Source: Pohlia nutans (Eukaryota; Streptophyta; Bryopsida; Bryales; Mniaceae). Taken from it: a DNA stretch of 64,000 nucleotides. The translations under genes and the position numbers were made by a program. The DNA lies in contig CM040091.1 in the NCBI GenBank assembly GCA_022496805.1, forward strand, positions 24,108,336 to 24,172,335, given 5' to 3'. Under the pieces are notes generated by a model, which did no database searches, was not told where the DNA came from, and worked only from the letters and a program-made list of their open reading frames with translations. This document shows positions 10,569 through 21,900 of the stretch, in pieces (within the stretch, counting starts at the first letter, position 1; every line of letters begins with the position of its first letter).

Positions 10569-13165
10569 GTGCGAGAGATAATCGAGAGTAGACTGAGTAG
10601 GAAACGACCGCGCCCATCGCCATTGCAGCCAACTGTGTGCGAGCCGACTTCGAGACTATGCCGGCCTTTCTCTTGTCTCCTTGTGCGCAGATTTGCAGCC
10701 GACCGATCGATGGCGAAAGGCAAGTCGACTGATCGCGGCCCCCGACGCCTCTGGTCCTCCGCACCACCGACTTACAAAATTCCGATCCGCACTAGGGAGG
10801 GACTCTACAAAACCCTCGCCTTTCAGTCAATACGGCGGATTCGGGAATGGCGCGAGTACGCCACTGAACACACGACCGAGGCCGATTTCATCAAGGCAAT
10901 CGGTGTTTCAGACTTTGTAGCACTCGACTGGGACAACCCTCAACGCGCGCCACACATGGAGCTGATCGAGGAGTTTGTCAACGCGGCGATAGTCGACCTC
11001 CCCAACAAGTCGATCACCGCTCGAGTCCGCACACATACAGTCACAGTCGACCCTACTGTGATACACGTGGTTCTCAAACTGCCATTTGGCACTACTATAC
11101 AGCCAATCGACCCTGCGGAGTACCCACAAGGTCGGTTAGAAGAATATTCTGCTGCCGGCAAGACTGCTGAGGGCTACAACATCTGCCACTGCGAACCCGA
11201 ACACCACAGGCGACTGACGGCATTCATTCAAGGCCTCGGGTTCAAACACAAGACGACCTACATCAGCAAGGAAATGCTCGACGTAGTGTGCACAGTCGAG
11301 GCCCTAATCGACCTCGCCATGCAATGGGACTGGGCGACATGGATGTTCAACTCGATCGCCATCGACATCAAGACGATGGAGACCACGAAGACCACAATTT
11401 GCCCTTCAGCCGAGGTATTGGACTTCTTCTTTGAGTCTTATTTTCCTAGCACTGACGAGGAGTATGCACACCAAACAGTCGCCCAGCAGAACACCAAAGA
11501 CCGACGTCGACAGTCGGAGAACTCGGAAAACAACTCCCAAGGACCCGACTACATCGTTTTCCAAGGCGAGCTTGGAGTCGACCGCACATCGAAGGACCAT
11601 GTTCGGCCTCCCCGACCAGTCGACCTAGGCCAAACATTGACAGCTCGACCCCCTAGTCGACAAACCACACCCGACCCAGTGGCACCGACAGCCACTACCG
11701 GGAGTCAACTGACCGCAGAGCGAAGGGAGACACGTTCCTCATACGCACGCAAGCGGGACCAGGAGCAACAAGAGAAGCGTTCAAAGCGAGGCCAACTCAC
11801 CCCATTGAGTCAGTTTATACCTTGACAGGTCGACCTAACTTCATCCGACAGCGAGGCCCAGTCGACTCCACCACCAACGCCAAGTGAGACCCCCATCCCT
11901 GATACACCTCCGCCCTCTCTATTCGACTTCGCCCCACTCAACCTCGAAGCGGCATATGGAGCGGCACCAACCGGCAAATTTCGCCAGCCACCGCCCTTCT
12001 CCCCCACGACTCGACCTCCGCCATCACCTGGGGTCAATCGACCCACACCCGACTCACCAACATCACGAGCCACGACATAAGCGAGAACGTCCAAGGAGCA
12101 GTAAGTCGATTCGAGGATGTCGGCTCCCGAGTGAACCTCCTCTTGTTTGAGGCGGTTCAAGCAAAAACCACCCTTCAAGCTGAGCTCGACCGCCACCGAT
12201 TGGAGAGTAGTTGACTGACCAAGGACTCCACAACATACAAGCAACAGGTCGACAACCTCACTAACGAACTGGCAAGACTCCGTACTACTCTCACCACCGT
12301 CACGGAGGAGAAGAGTCAGACCGACAACAGACTGGCCCAGCTAGAAGCCGACCTCCACACCAGTCGACAGCAGGAACAGAAACACCAGAGGGAGCTCGTG
12401 GTAGCACGAAACGAACTCGGAGTGGCACGAGCCGAGGTAGCAGCAACTCAACTCAGTCTTCAGCAAGCGCGGAGGAACATAGTCGACTCCAACAACCGAC
12501 TCGACCTACTACTCTAGGACAACGAGAAGTCCCGCCAATTTGCAAGTTGGGAGCTGCAATTCCACAAACTTCGAGCGCGCAAGTACGGACTCCGACTCAA
12601 GGCAGGAAACCGCATCAAGGTTCTCAAGCACACCCTCAACACCGACTGCCACCAGCTCAACATGTACCGCAGGCAACTCGACCAACTTCAGCTCGACCAC
12701 CCGGACTTGGAGATTCCAGCAGTCGACGAAGATGAAGAGAAGGATACGAGCCACCTCGAACCCGACCATTCGCTCTGGGAGAACCAGTCGACTGACGACG
12801 ACGAGGTCTTGACTACCGACGTCAAGTTAAGTGAGGACGACGACGAAGACGACAGCGAGTCGACCAATCAAGACGAGGATCGCGATAAGCAGCAACAAGA
12901 CCAGCAGCCACCGCCAGTCAACCCTCATGACACAGTGCAACAGCAGCCAGCAGCTCAACAAGCTCCTTCTTGACAGCAGCAGCAGGATCAGCAGCCACTA
13001 GCACCCGACCAGATGACGACAGCACCTACACCATCGGTCGACAACACCCCAGTCGACTTACCAGTAATCTCTTCACCACACTCTCTGGGGTTCGACTTCT
13101 CAGGAATGCCTCCAGATATCCGCCCGCCTGGCATGACCCTGGACTCTAGCGACGTCCACGACTGA
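10569..13165 (+). pseudogene. 3' ORF of gypsy A: plant-transposon-protein-like domain plus coiled coil
   Basis: Lies where Athila-type elements carry an env-like ORF; its function is not known. Residues about 48-290 form a globular region (start near MAKGKS; DFVALDWDN; ARVRTHTVTVDPTVIH) that resembles the plant 'putative transposon protein' domain; this is pattern-based inference. The C-terminal half, after a frame change near 12040, is a long coiled coil (LTNELARLRTTL) and then an acidic and Gln/Pro-rich tail. Stops are at 11823, about 12213, 12514 and 12971. No signal peptide or clear membrane segment is visible, so I do not call it an envelope protein. Family D encodes a protein with the same two-part layout. 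Confidence 0.7.
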
Positions 13166-13270
13166 GCTGGGTCGATTACTCGACCGCGGGTAATTTTGTC
13201 ATATCTCGTGAACATTTTTCCCTAGTCGCCTACCGGGGTAGTCTAAAGTCCACAGGAGTGTACTTAGCTC

Positions 13271-13283
13271 AGAGGAAGGGTAA
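13271..13283 (+). promoter_or_regulatory. Polypurine tract of gypsy A
   Basis: AGAGGAAGGGTAA lies directly before the TGTTAACC start of the 3' LTR, the expected place for plus-strand priming. The reverse complement with one extra G is at 53629-53641 beside the LTR of element C. Confidence 0.8.
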
Positions 13284-13490
13284 TGTTAACCGAATATTAG
13301 TTGATATGCCCTTAGGCTAAGAGTAGGCTAGTCTATACCCGGCAGGAATAGACTCGGCAGGCGACACGTGGCAGTACAGGCTGGTATAGACTGGTTGACC
13401 CGACTTTTCCGGTCGACCAGTCTGACACACAGTCAGACCAGTCTCCTATATGTACCTTCACACCCTTCGGGAGAGTTAATGTTATACCAT

Positions 13491-15761
13491 CACGGGGGGT
13501 TGACTCCTTGGGGGGTGTTGCATATCACGTGTGGCCAAGGGGTATTTTTTTGGGGGGTATTTTGTTGGCCTGGACTAATTAAATGGACCCTTCAATTACC
13601 TAATTTTCTAATTCTTCATGTTTTTAGGGTCCATATAATTACTTACAATTTTTGAAGTGGAGTAATATTTCAACCCCTAAATTTGTTGTAACAAATTAAA
13701 GTAAATCAAAAAGCCGAAGTTTGAAGATTAAAGACAAAAATCGTGAACACACTATACAAACAAAATACAAATGCTCCAATATACAAACGCAAATCGAACA
13801 AACCACATACAAATAAAACATAGCACCCTATGAAGACAATAGAAACCAAACGACCAAAAGCATACCAAGATTTTACTACCAACTGAAACATTGTGGAAGA
13901 GAAGCCAGAGCCATAAGCATTCTGGCTGAACGCAAGAACAATAGCCCACATGTGTTGAATCCAGCTCTACAATGAAACCAACTACAACACAGAACTACAA
14001 TGAAGAACAATGAAGAACAATGAAACTAACTTCAATAACATCAACCACATGTGTTGAATCCAGCACCTTCACAACCCTGAAACAAACACATGCATGCAAG
14101 ACTACTAAGAATCATCCCAAAGAAAAATATATGCATTACGGTGTGTATTTACAAATACAGTAAAATTTCAGTTTTTATACAAAAGCCGATTCCTACTTCA
14201 AGATACTTAGCCCTATCTAAAAGCCGATACATCCTGAAAACCTGCACAAATCATTTAAATACCTTAGGAATCGCCTGCGCCAAAACTAAAACCTACTCGA
14301 CATACAATATCAAAACTGAAGAAGTGGGATCTAGACAAAACCAGCAGCTCATTCACGCATTGAAGGGGTGACCCACACCCGTTCCATGCTCTGCCAATCT
14401 GCTCCCTTGGATATCAAAGCCTCAGCACCCCAACCAGCCTGCAGTTCACCTCGTAGCGCGTCCAGCTCCACATCTGCCAAATCGGAGAGGGGTGCGGTGC
14501 GGAGGCGATGGGACATGGGGCTCGAAAGCTCCCACGACTTCGACAGCAACACGATGTTGCGGTCAAACCTGTCAACAACGAAATCATCAGCAGTGGTTTG
14601 ATGGGGCCGATTCTCCCAAGTGAGGTCGAACTTCGTCAATCGCAGCGCTGTGTACTCCGTGTGGGGTGTCACCAGATCTCGCCATTCCCTGCAAGTTGCT
14701 AGTGCAAAGGGGATGGTACGCAGTTTAGTGGCGGGATCCACACCAAGATCTTGACAAGCCGCGCCATGGTTTAAGACACCCCAGAACTTCAAACTTCTAA
14801 TCGAAAACCCTTGAACTAACAGAATACTATACTTGCGTGCAAACCCTACTACCCTAAACACCCTAAACCGAAATCCTAAACCAACCAAGAGAGAAAATGA
14901 GACACCAGAAACCAATAAAACCCGTTGTATCAAACACAAAGACAAACAGACATCCAAAAACTAAACCCTAACAAAGCCCGCATACAGATGGACGTTGGCT
15001 CACTTCAACCCTAAACTTTGCATGCAAACCGTAAACCCTGGAAGAGACCCTAAATGACTCAAACAAGAAAAAATAAGACACCTCAGTGCTCACTCTGCAC
15101 TCTTGATGCGATGCTCCGACCATCAGCACACCCTTGACTAATCGGAACAACGCTCCTCAAATGAAGTCGTCTACGGCCCACCCTAAAGCTCACTGCTCAC
15201 AATAACTTCGTCTGTACGCAAATCAAGAACACAATCTGAAGAACAGTAACGCAAGAACAATAACGGAGGGCGTCTGAATGCCAAAACACAAAAACTTCAG
15301 CAAACCGCAAGCAAAGCTCAGAAGCAGCAGCCACCTGCAAAAAACCAAATGTCTTGAAACCCTAGGCGCAAACCCTCCAATGCTCACCCTCTTCACGATT
15401 TCATCCATCGAAACTGAAGCTAAACCCTAGAAACTCCAAATGTCATCTAACCCTAAAACCGCCAAAATAAACCAATACTGCATCCATCCGTTACACCCCC
15501 AGGAAACCACCAACTTTTCATCCATCTAGTAGTTCTATTTTCAGACTAAAGCCCTTTTTCTAGACAGTATGTTAGATATAAAATTGCAAAATTGAATGTA
15601 TTATCCATAACCTTATATTAGTTATAATCCAAATTCTCGTATTTTATCTATCCTATATTACCTCTAAAAAATTTCAAATTTTTAGCTCGTAATAATTAAA
15701 CACACCATATCTTTGGTTACACCATTCCAGGTAAATTTTTCTAAGTCCCCCCCCCCCCGGG
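13491..15761. mobile_element. hAT-like non-autonomous element, 2271 bp
   Basis: Inserted in the 3' LTR with an 8-bp duplication TATACCAT at 13483-13490 and 15762-15769. An 8-bp duplication is typical of hAT transposons. The ends are imperfect inverted repeats: CACGGGGGG on the left, and the complement of the right end reads CCCGGGGGG. No transposase is recognisable. The interior is AT-rich with many CCCTAAA-like words and one protein-like stretch on the minus strand. It inserted after gypsy A. Confidence 0.75.
14349..14957 (-). CDS. Protein-like stretch inside the hAT-like element, unknown
   Basis: A minus-strand frame of 202 codons. I do not recognise it. The last roughly 135 residues (14349-14760) look like a real soluble protein: balanced composition and segments such as CREWRDLVTPHTEY and DFVVDRFDRN. 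The first 65 residues look like translated intronic or UTR sequence. It could be an exon captured from a host gene, since hAT-like elements can carry such fragments. Alternatively it is chance. No acceptor or donor settles it. Confidence 0.3.
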   Translation of the reverse strand: MDVCLSLCLIQRVLLVSGVSFSLLVGLGFRFRVFRVVGFARKYSILLVQGFSIRSLKFWGVLNHGAACQDLGVDPATKLRTIPFALATCREWRDLVTPHTEYTALRLTKFDLTWENRPHQTTADDFVVDRFDRNIVLLSKSWELSSPMSHRLRTAPLSDLADVELDALRGELQAGWGAEALISKGADWQSMERVWVTPSMRE

Positions 15762-16109
15762 TATACCATTTGTACATCTTTTTGGCAGCCTCAGTTGTAC
15801 TTCGTTCTTGTCTTAAACTCTTCTTGTGCGCACTAGTATGTTAGACTACTGCTGTTAGACTACTGCTGTTTCCTGCTCTTTAATCACTCCTTGTGTTTGT
15901 ATCTTGGTTAGTTGCAGTAGTCTGTGGGTATGCAAGAGTCGACTTACTAGCATACTGATGCTTTTCCTTAGCCGACAGTTCATTCTTCTTAGTAGAAACC
16001 TCTTACTACTCCTCTCAATCTCTAGAAACTAGTCTAGAATGGAATAGTCTTGGGCGGAGTAGCTTCATTCGTTTAAGGTCAGTTCCTAAGAAACCCCTTT
16101 AACAGTCGT

Positions 16110-18950
16110 GGATGGGGTTGGTTCATATGGTATCAATGGCGCCGATGATCAACACCTGCCGCCAACGTTAGTCCCTCGGTACCGATGGTCTTCTGTAGCC
16201 ACATGCCTCTGATTATTGCGAGGGATGACCTGGTATGCGTGATGTCATGATGACGCGAGGGAGTCGTGGCGGAAAAAGACTCGGCATCGTGTAGGTCCTG
16301 GTCACGGTGTCTTTGCAGCACTCGCCACGGCGTCGTGATGACGCTCGCTCGGGCGTCGTGGTGCAAGAGGTCATGGTATCTTGGCGGTGCTCATCACGGC
16401 GTCATGGCGGTAGTCGTCACGGCGTCGTGGCAGTACTCGTCACGGCGTCGTGGCGGAAGTCGTCACGGCGTCGTGGCGGTAGTCGTCACGGCGTCGTGGC
16501 AGTACTCGTCACGGCGTCATGGCAGCACACGTCACGACGTCGTGATGGTGACCGTCGCGGCGTCTTGGTGGTGTTTGTCACGGCGTCGTGGTGGAACTCG
16601 TCACGGCGACGTGGTGGTGCTCGTCATGGTGTCGTGACGGTGCTCGTCACGGCGTCGCGATGGCGCAAGCCAGGGCGTCGTGATGGAACTGGTTATGGCA
16701 TCTTGGCGGTGCTCGTCACGGCGTCGTAGCAGTACTTGTCACGGCGTCAAGGCATGACGTGTCACGACGTCCTGATTGTCACTGTCACGGCGTCTTGGCG
16801 GTGCTCGTCATTGCGTCGTGGTGTAACTAGTCACGGCGGCGTGATGGCGACGTCGTGATGGCATCGTGGAGGGGACCGTTATGACATCGTGGTGGTGCTC
16901 AGTCTGTAGCTCCAGCGAGTTCCGACGGTAGCCCCTCGGTGCCGATTGTCTAAACTCGGAACAACCCCTTGATTAAGTCGAGTAGTGTGCTGCCATGGGG
17001 GAGCTTGTCAAGTATAGTATGGCCCTCGTGATCATGCTAGTATCGCGTGTTTAGGAATGCTCGACGCGCAATTCATGGCGTTGTGGTGGAACCCGTCATG
17101 GCATCGTGGCGGTGATTGTTACGGTGTCGTGGTAGTACTCGTAACGGCGTCATAGCAATGGCCGTCACCACGTTTAGGAGTTGCTCGTCTCAACTTCGTG
17201 GTTGTGCTCGAGTCCATAGCTCCAGTGATCAAATGCTTGAGCCGACGGTAGCCCCTCGGTGCCGATTGTCTAAACTCGCTACAGCCCCTTGATCAAGACG
17301 AGCGTTTTGATTTGTCTGAGGGAGCTCGTTATGGATGTTGAAAATTTGGCCAAGTGTTTGGCCAAGTAGGACTGTGGAATTCTGGCTAAGTGTTGAAGCC
17401 TTGGTTGTGGTGCTCGTCACGGCTTTGAGGTGGAACTCGTCGTCCTAACGTCAATGTTTTCAACACTGTGTCGTGACACTGCACGTCACGGCGTTGTTAG
17501 GGCGCGAACCAGGGCATCGTGGTGGAACTCGTCATGTTGTCGTGGTGGTGCTCGCAGCGGCGTCGTGGCAGTACGCGTCACGGCATTGTGGTGGGACCGT
17601 CACAGCGTCATGGTTAGGAACGGCACGTCGTCTTGGAGGTACTCGTCACGGCATGTTGGTGGTGCTCGTGCCCGTAGCTCCAGGGGTGTCAGCTCATGTC
17701 CATAGCTACAACAGTGTAAGCTTGTGTCCATAGCTCTAGCAGTGTAATCTCATGTCCAAAACTCCGGCAGAGTGAATGCGTGTCCAGAAGTGTAAGCTCG
17801 ATTCTAGCAGCTGTGTAAGCTTGTAATCGTGGTGCTACAGTGCTTATGACCATAGTGTAGTGGTGCTCGTCACGGCGTCCTAGAACTAATTTTTCCTTCG
17901 TGGTCGTCATCGAGATTTTAGCGCCCCTTGCGCTTGTACGTCAGCTTCGCTGATCTAGTGAATTTCATGCTTGTACTCTGGTGCTCAAAGTGATTTGGCC
18001 TGTGGTATGGTGCTCCCCATGCTGGTGGGAGTTTTATGGTGCTCGTCACGCTCATCATTCTGGCTCTTTTGGTACTCTTCACAATGCTCCAATCTCCATA
18101 TGGTGCTTTATGTGCTTGTGGAAATTCTGAAGATGTTTGATGGCGTAGAGGCCGTCATGGCCACGACCAAGACTGAACCCTTCGTTGTCCATATGCATTG
18201 GTTGTCTCGGGACCCTCGTGGTGCTCATCTTACACTCATACCGGTGCACGCAGCAGTGGAAGCTTCAGAAGTGTGAGTTCGAGTGCGCAGTAGTGTAAGC
18301 TCGTCCTCGCGTGTCCAGCAGCGTCAGTTCCTGCAGTGTAAGCTCGCGTTGTGGTGTTGTGCTGCTTGTGCCCTTGGTGCAGAGGTGCTTGTCATGGCGT
18401 CGTGGTTGTGCGCGTCACGGCATGGTGACGGCGTTGGTAATAAAGGACTTTTGGTGCACGTTTAGTGGTACTATTTTTGAATTGGTGGTTCTCGTGCCCG
18501 CTGGTCTTTGTGTGCTGGTCACGTGTTCTCGTGGTGTTCGTGAAGTTCACAAGGATAAGCCTGGTGCTCTTTGTGACCGATAGTTTTGGTGCTATGGTGC
18601 TCTTCGTGACCCCGTGTTATACTAGTGATAAAGTTCTTTGTGTATGCGCGGTGCTCATCCTTGTGAATTCGATACTGCCATCACGTTGATGTTTATTATA
18701 GTCAATGTAGCTGAGTTGCTAATCACGGTTCTCATCGTGCTCACCATTGTCTTATTTCAACTGTTTGGCTATCAATGATTGTGCTCGTCACGTTGGTATC
18801 AGTTGTATTGCTTGTATTGCCAGTTGTTTGTGTTCGTGACGGTGTTGATGGTGCACGTCACGGTTTTGTAAGTGCGTGGCGTGTTAGTGTTAGTGCTAGG
18901 GTTGGTGCTTGTGTAAGTGCTAGTTTTGTTGATTTTTGATGTTCTTAATT
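16110..18950. repeat. 23-bp minisatellite (CACGGCGTCGTGGCGGTGCTCGT type) and its decayed flanks
   Basis: Between about 16390 and 16800 the spacing of CACGGCGTC words is 23 bp (for example 16395, 16418, 16441). Outside this core the units decay. A longer unit containing CCCCTCGGTGCCGATTGTCT recurs near 16930 and 17240. Because 23 is not a multiple of three, the open frames across it are by-products. It is the right half of the locus split by gypsy A. Confidence 0.85.
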
Positions 18951-18985
18951 GATGTTATTAATTGTGTATTTGTTTTCGTGTAAAG

Positions 18986-21900
18986 GATGATATCTCACAA
19001 ACTCCTGAGCAGTTGGTGGGTGAGGATAGCCCTGGTCCTCAACCCTCTTTAGGTGGTGGAGATGAAGACGCCACGGATCATGATGCTGAGGAGGTTGAAG
19101 ATGATGAAGCAGCGTTGGGGGCAAGCGAAGATGTTATACGGAGCCGCCAGAAGTGCTGTGGCTACAATTGCCAACCTCCGACTCCAACCGGTGCATATTT
19201 CCCGGCATCACATCCTATTGTGTAGAATGGTTGTGATGCCGATGGTGAGACCTACTCTCTCATGTGATTTGACAAAACTCGAGGAGGAGTTTGTGCATGG
19301 CTATAGAGATGGTGCAACTGTTTTCTATGTGTCTGTTACCAATGAACAAGGTGATATTCAAGAGGTCACTCAAGAGGACAAGGTGAATTGGGGGCCATTG
19401 TGGGATGAAGAGAATGAGAAATTCAACAAATACCTCCGTGGTATTCCAGGGATGCAACAGTATGTTAATCGGATGTTCTTCGTGTGTGATGGGAACCACC
19501 GTAGAATAGCTTGGATGAACCACATTGAGAGACTGCATGAGAATGAGCCCTCATGGCACTACTCGGTTGATGCTATCATTCTTGACACTAAAGGGCGGAT
19601 TGGTCTTGTCATGCAAGTTATGCATGACATCAATAATTGAGTATTTTCTCACACAACAATCACTTGGTTCATGTTCTCTATATATTGTAATATGATTTGT
19701 GTTTATATGATCATATGTCGCATTTTCTTACTTAATGCTTCATTAGAATCATATACTATTTAATTGTAATAATTTTCTCTTTTATCGTATTCAAACTCTC
19801 TTTCATTGTATTCATATTCTCTTTCATTGTATTGATTTAGACACACAGAGGATTCACAAGTGAAGACCAGTGTGGTTCACACGTTGTTCAGGGTTAAGAA
19901 GTATGGCGTAATGCCATTGGAGATGTTCAATGAACTCCTTACTCCCGTAGAGATATTGAAATGTCAAATGAACAATTCAAAGCGTTCATGGTACCATTTG
20001 ACTGTTGAGGTGTTCACGGCCTTCATATTTCGGGTACATGCTTTACTTTTGTTATCAATTTTATCTTTAACATTTTTACAAACGTGGATGAGTATGACTA
20101 ATACTGATTGTTTAGCAATTGTTTGTGCATGTTTAGCATGAGATTGCTGTTGCTGCTGATCTAGCTGCTCGACTTCATCGTGAACAAACACATCCTGATG
20201 ATATATCTGGTGGGAGTATTGCTGCCGCTATGCGTGCAGCAATTAAAGAGAAGACGGCCAAGATGAGCGTCAAGCTTGGGAAATTGGCTGCCGTTGCAAA
20301 CCCTGCAATTGTAGCTCCCATTCATAAGGTTAAATGGTTAAAACTGTTCAACTCATCTGTGGCAACCCGTGAAGCATCTCGTTTCCCTCCCAAACCCTTG
20401 AATGAAGAGAAGTTGGGAATGTTTCTTGTCAAGGCTTGTTGGTGGGCTGGGGTATGATATTCATACACCATTTAATCTACTTGAGTTGATGTGTTCTAAT
20501 TATCGCTCATGATTCATATTTGAGTTCTAGTTAAGTTTGCGATCAAATGTTTACAAGGTCACTAAATAATGTTCATGAATATACTTCACAAATTGCAGAT
20601 TGAAGAGAAGGCAATAGAGTACTTTGATGATATTGTTTGTGCTGATAACATTACCATCTCCATGGACTCTCCTCTTGAGTCTCTATCGTTGAGTGCTTTC
20701 ATAGAGGAGTGGCGGATTCAACCTATCAATCAACCATTGTTTTCACAAGCACATGACAGGCCCCTGCCACAGAACCCGTACAATCGACCGGTAGCTTCCC
20801 AGCCACTAGTCCTACCGACTGTCACCCAGTACTTACCCACCATACCTATGTGTGCATCTTGTGGTTGCTATGGTCACCTTCTCGAACAATGTGCACTATA
20901 CAACCCTCGGTCGATAGGCTATTCGGTACCTGCAGCCCAGATGCAGCAGTAGCCTTCCTACCCAGCAGCTACACTCCCGACTTGGACGACTCCTCAGAAA
21001 CCGGTAGCGATGCCCACCTACAAGGAAGGTAAGTGTGCCATTACGCATGTCCATCGATTTCTCAATGCCCTTACTTTGAATGGCGAACTGATTCGGCTAT
21101 TACTATAGCGTTATTTTCTACAATCAATGTAATTAATAATATGAGCTCTTGCAAGTAAATTCATTGATTACTATGTTTGTGTATAATTTGTTCCATTATG
21201 ATTTGAAATGTGTTCATGTATAATTCAATCAAAGTGTTTAAATCCTAAACTGTGCTTTTGAAACTACGATTGATGAGTGATATGTTTGTATTTCAATTGT
21301 TCAAGTTTTGTTTGGAATGTGTTCATACATATATCAATCAATGTATCTAAACTCTAAATTGTGCTTTTGAAACTAACTTGATTGATTGTATTCTTTGTCT
21401 TCTAGCACAAGAATGACCAGTCCCGGGCGCATAAAGGTGACTTGAATTCCAGGGGATTAGTGGACCTCATGATCGTGGATATGCCTGAGGGTCTGCCAGT
21501 CCCTGGCGTATCCAATCTTGCCTCCACCGTTCCCAATTGGAACCAGGAACCTCGAGAATTCTTGCAACCAGTTTTCGATTTTGCAGATCAACACCTGCAG
21601 GATGATGGTGCTCTTATTATTATTTACCCTTTCCGATCAGCTACAAAATCGAAGATCTTGGGTTACTGCAAGAGCTATGGATTCGAGGTGAAGAAGGACT
21701 GGTGGGGAATGAACCCACGAATGAACCGTCTTCACTTGACATCCCCTACCAATCCGTTGTTGACAGTGAGTTTGTTTATAAAGCTAATGTTGACATTGAT
21801 TTACTTTGAAGTACTTTATATATGTTTTCCTAAACTTATGTAAGTGTTTTTCTTTTGCAGACCAATCGCTTTGGCATTTGTTTGGCGATCAGGGTCAAGG

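Larger units (their letters stand above)
2922..16104 (+). mobile_element. Ty3/gypsy LTR retrotransposon A, complete but inactive, with 3' extra ORF
   Basis: A full LTR element in the order LTR, primer site, gag with zinc knuckles, protease, reverse transcriptase, RNase H, integrase, extra 3' ORF, polypurine tract, LTR. It is flanked by a perfect 5-bp target duplication GTCGT at 2917-2921 and 16105-16109. The LTRs begin TGTTAACC and end TTAACA. Integrase downstream of RT places it in Ty3/gypsy. I see no chromodomain, and an ORF lies 3' of integrase, so it resembles the Tat/Athila side of the plant gypsy families; that clade call is inference. All coding regions carry stop codons. Without the 2271-bp hAT-like insertion and its 8-bp duplication in the 3' LTR the element would be about 10.9 kb. 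Confidence 0.95.
13284..16104 (+). repeat. 3' LTR of gypsy A, split by an insertion
   Basis: Starts TGTTAACCG, runs to 13490, and resumes after the insertion at about 15762 to end TTTAACA at 16104. The two parts together match the 542-bp 5' LTR. The sequence right after it, GTCGT, duplicates 2917-2921. Confidence 0.93.

Noticed and set aside
10569..13165. Gypsy 3' ORF as a retroviral envelope protein
   Set aside because: I see no signal peptide, transmembrane segment or cysteine pattern; the C-terminal half is a soluble coiled coil.
14853..14890. Interstitial telomere array
   Set aside because: Only scattered, irregular CCCTAAA-like words, which are common in plant intergenic DNA.
2922..16104. 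Reassigned stop codons or programmed readthrough explaining the many in-frame stops
   Set aside because: All three stop types occur, and sister copies carry CAA, CAG or CGA at the same places; decay explains it better.
16266..16729. Open frames in the 23-bp minisatellite as repeat proteins
   Set aside because: 23 is not a multiple of three, so all frames stay open by repetition of CG-rich units; composition is not protein-like.
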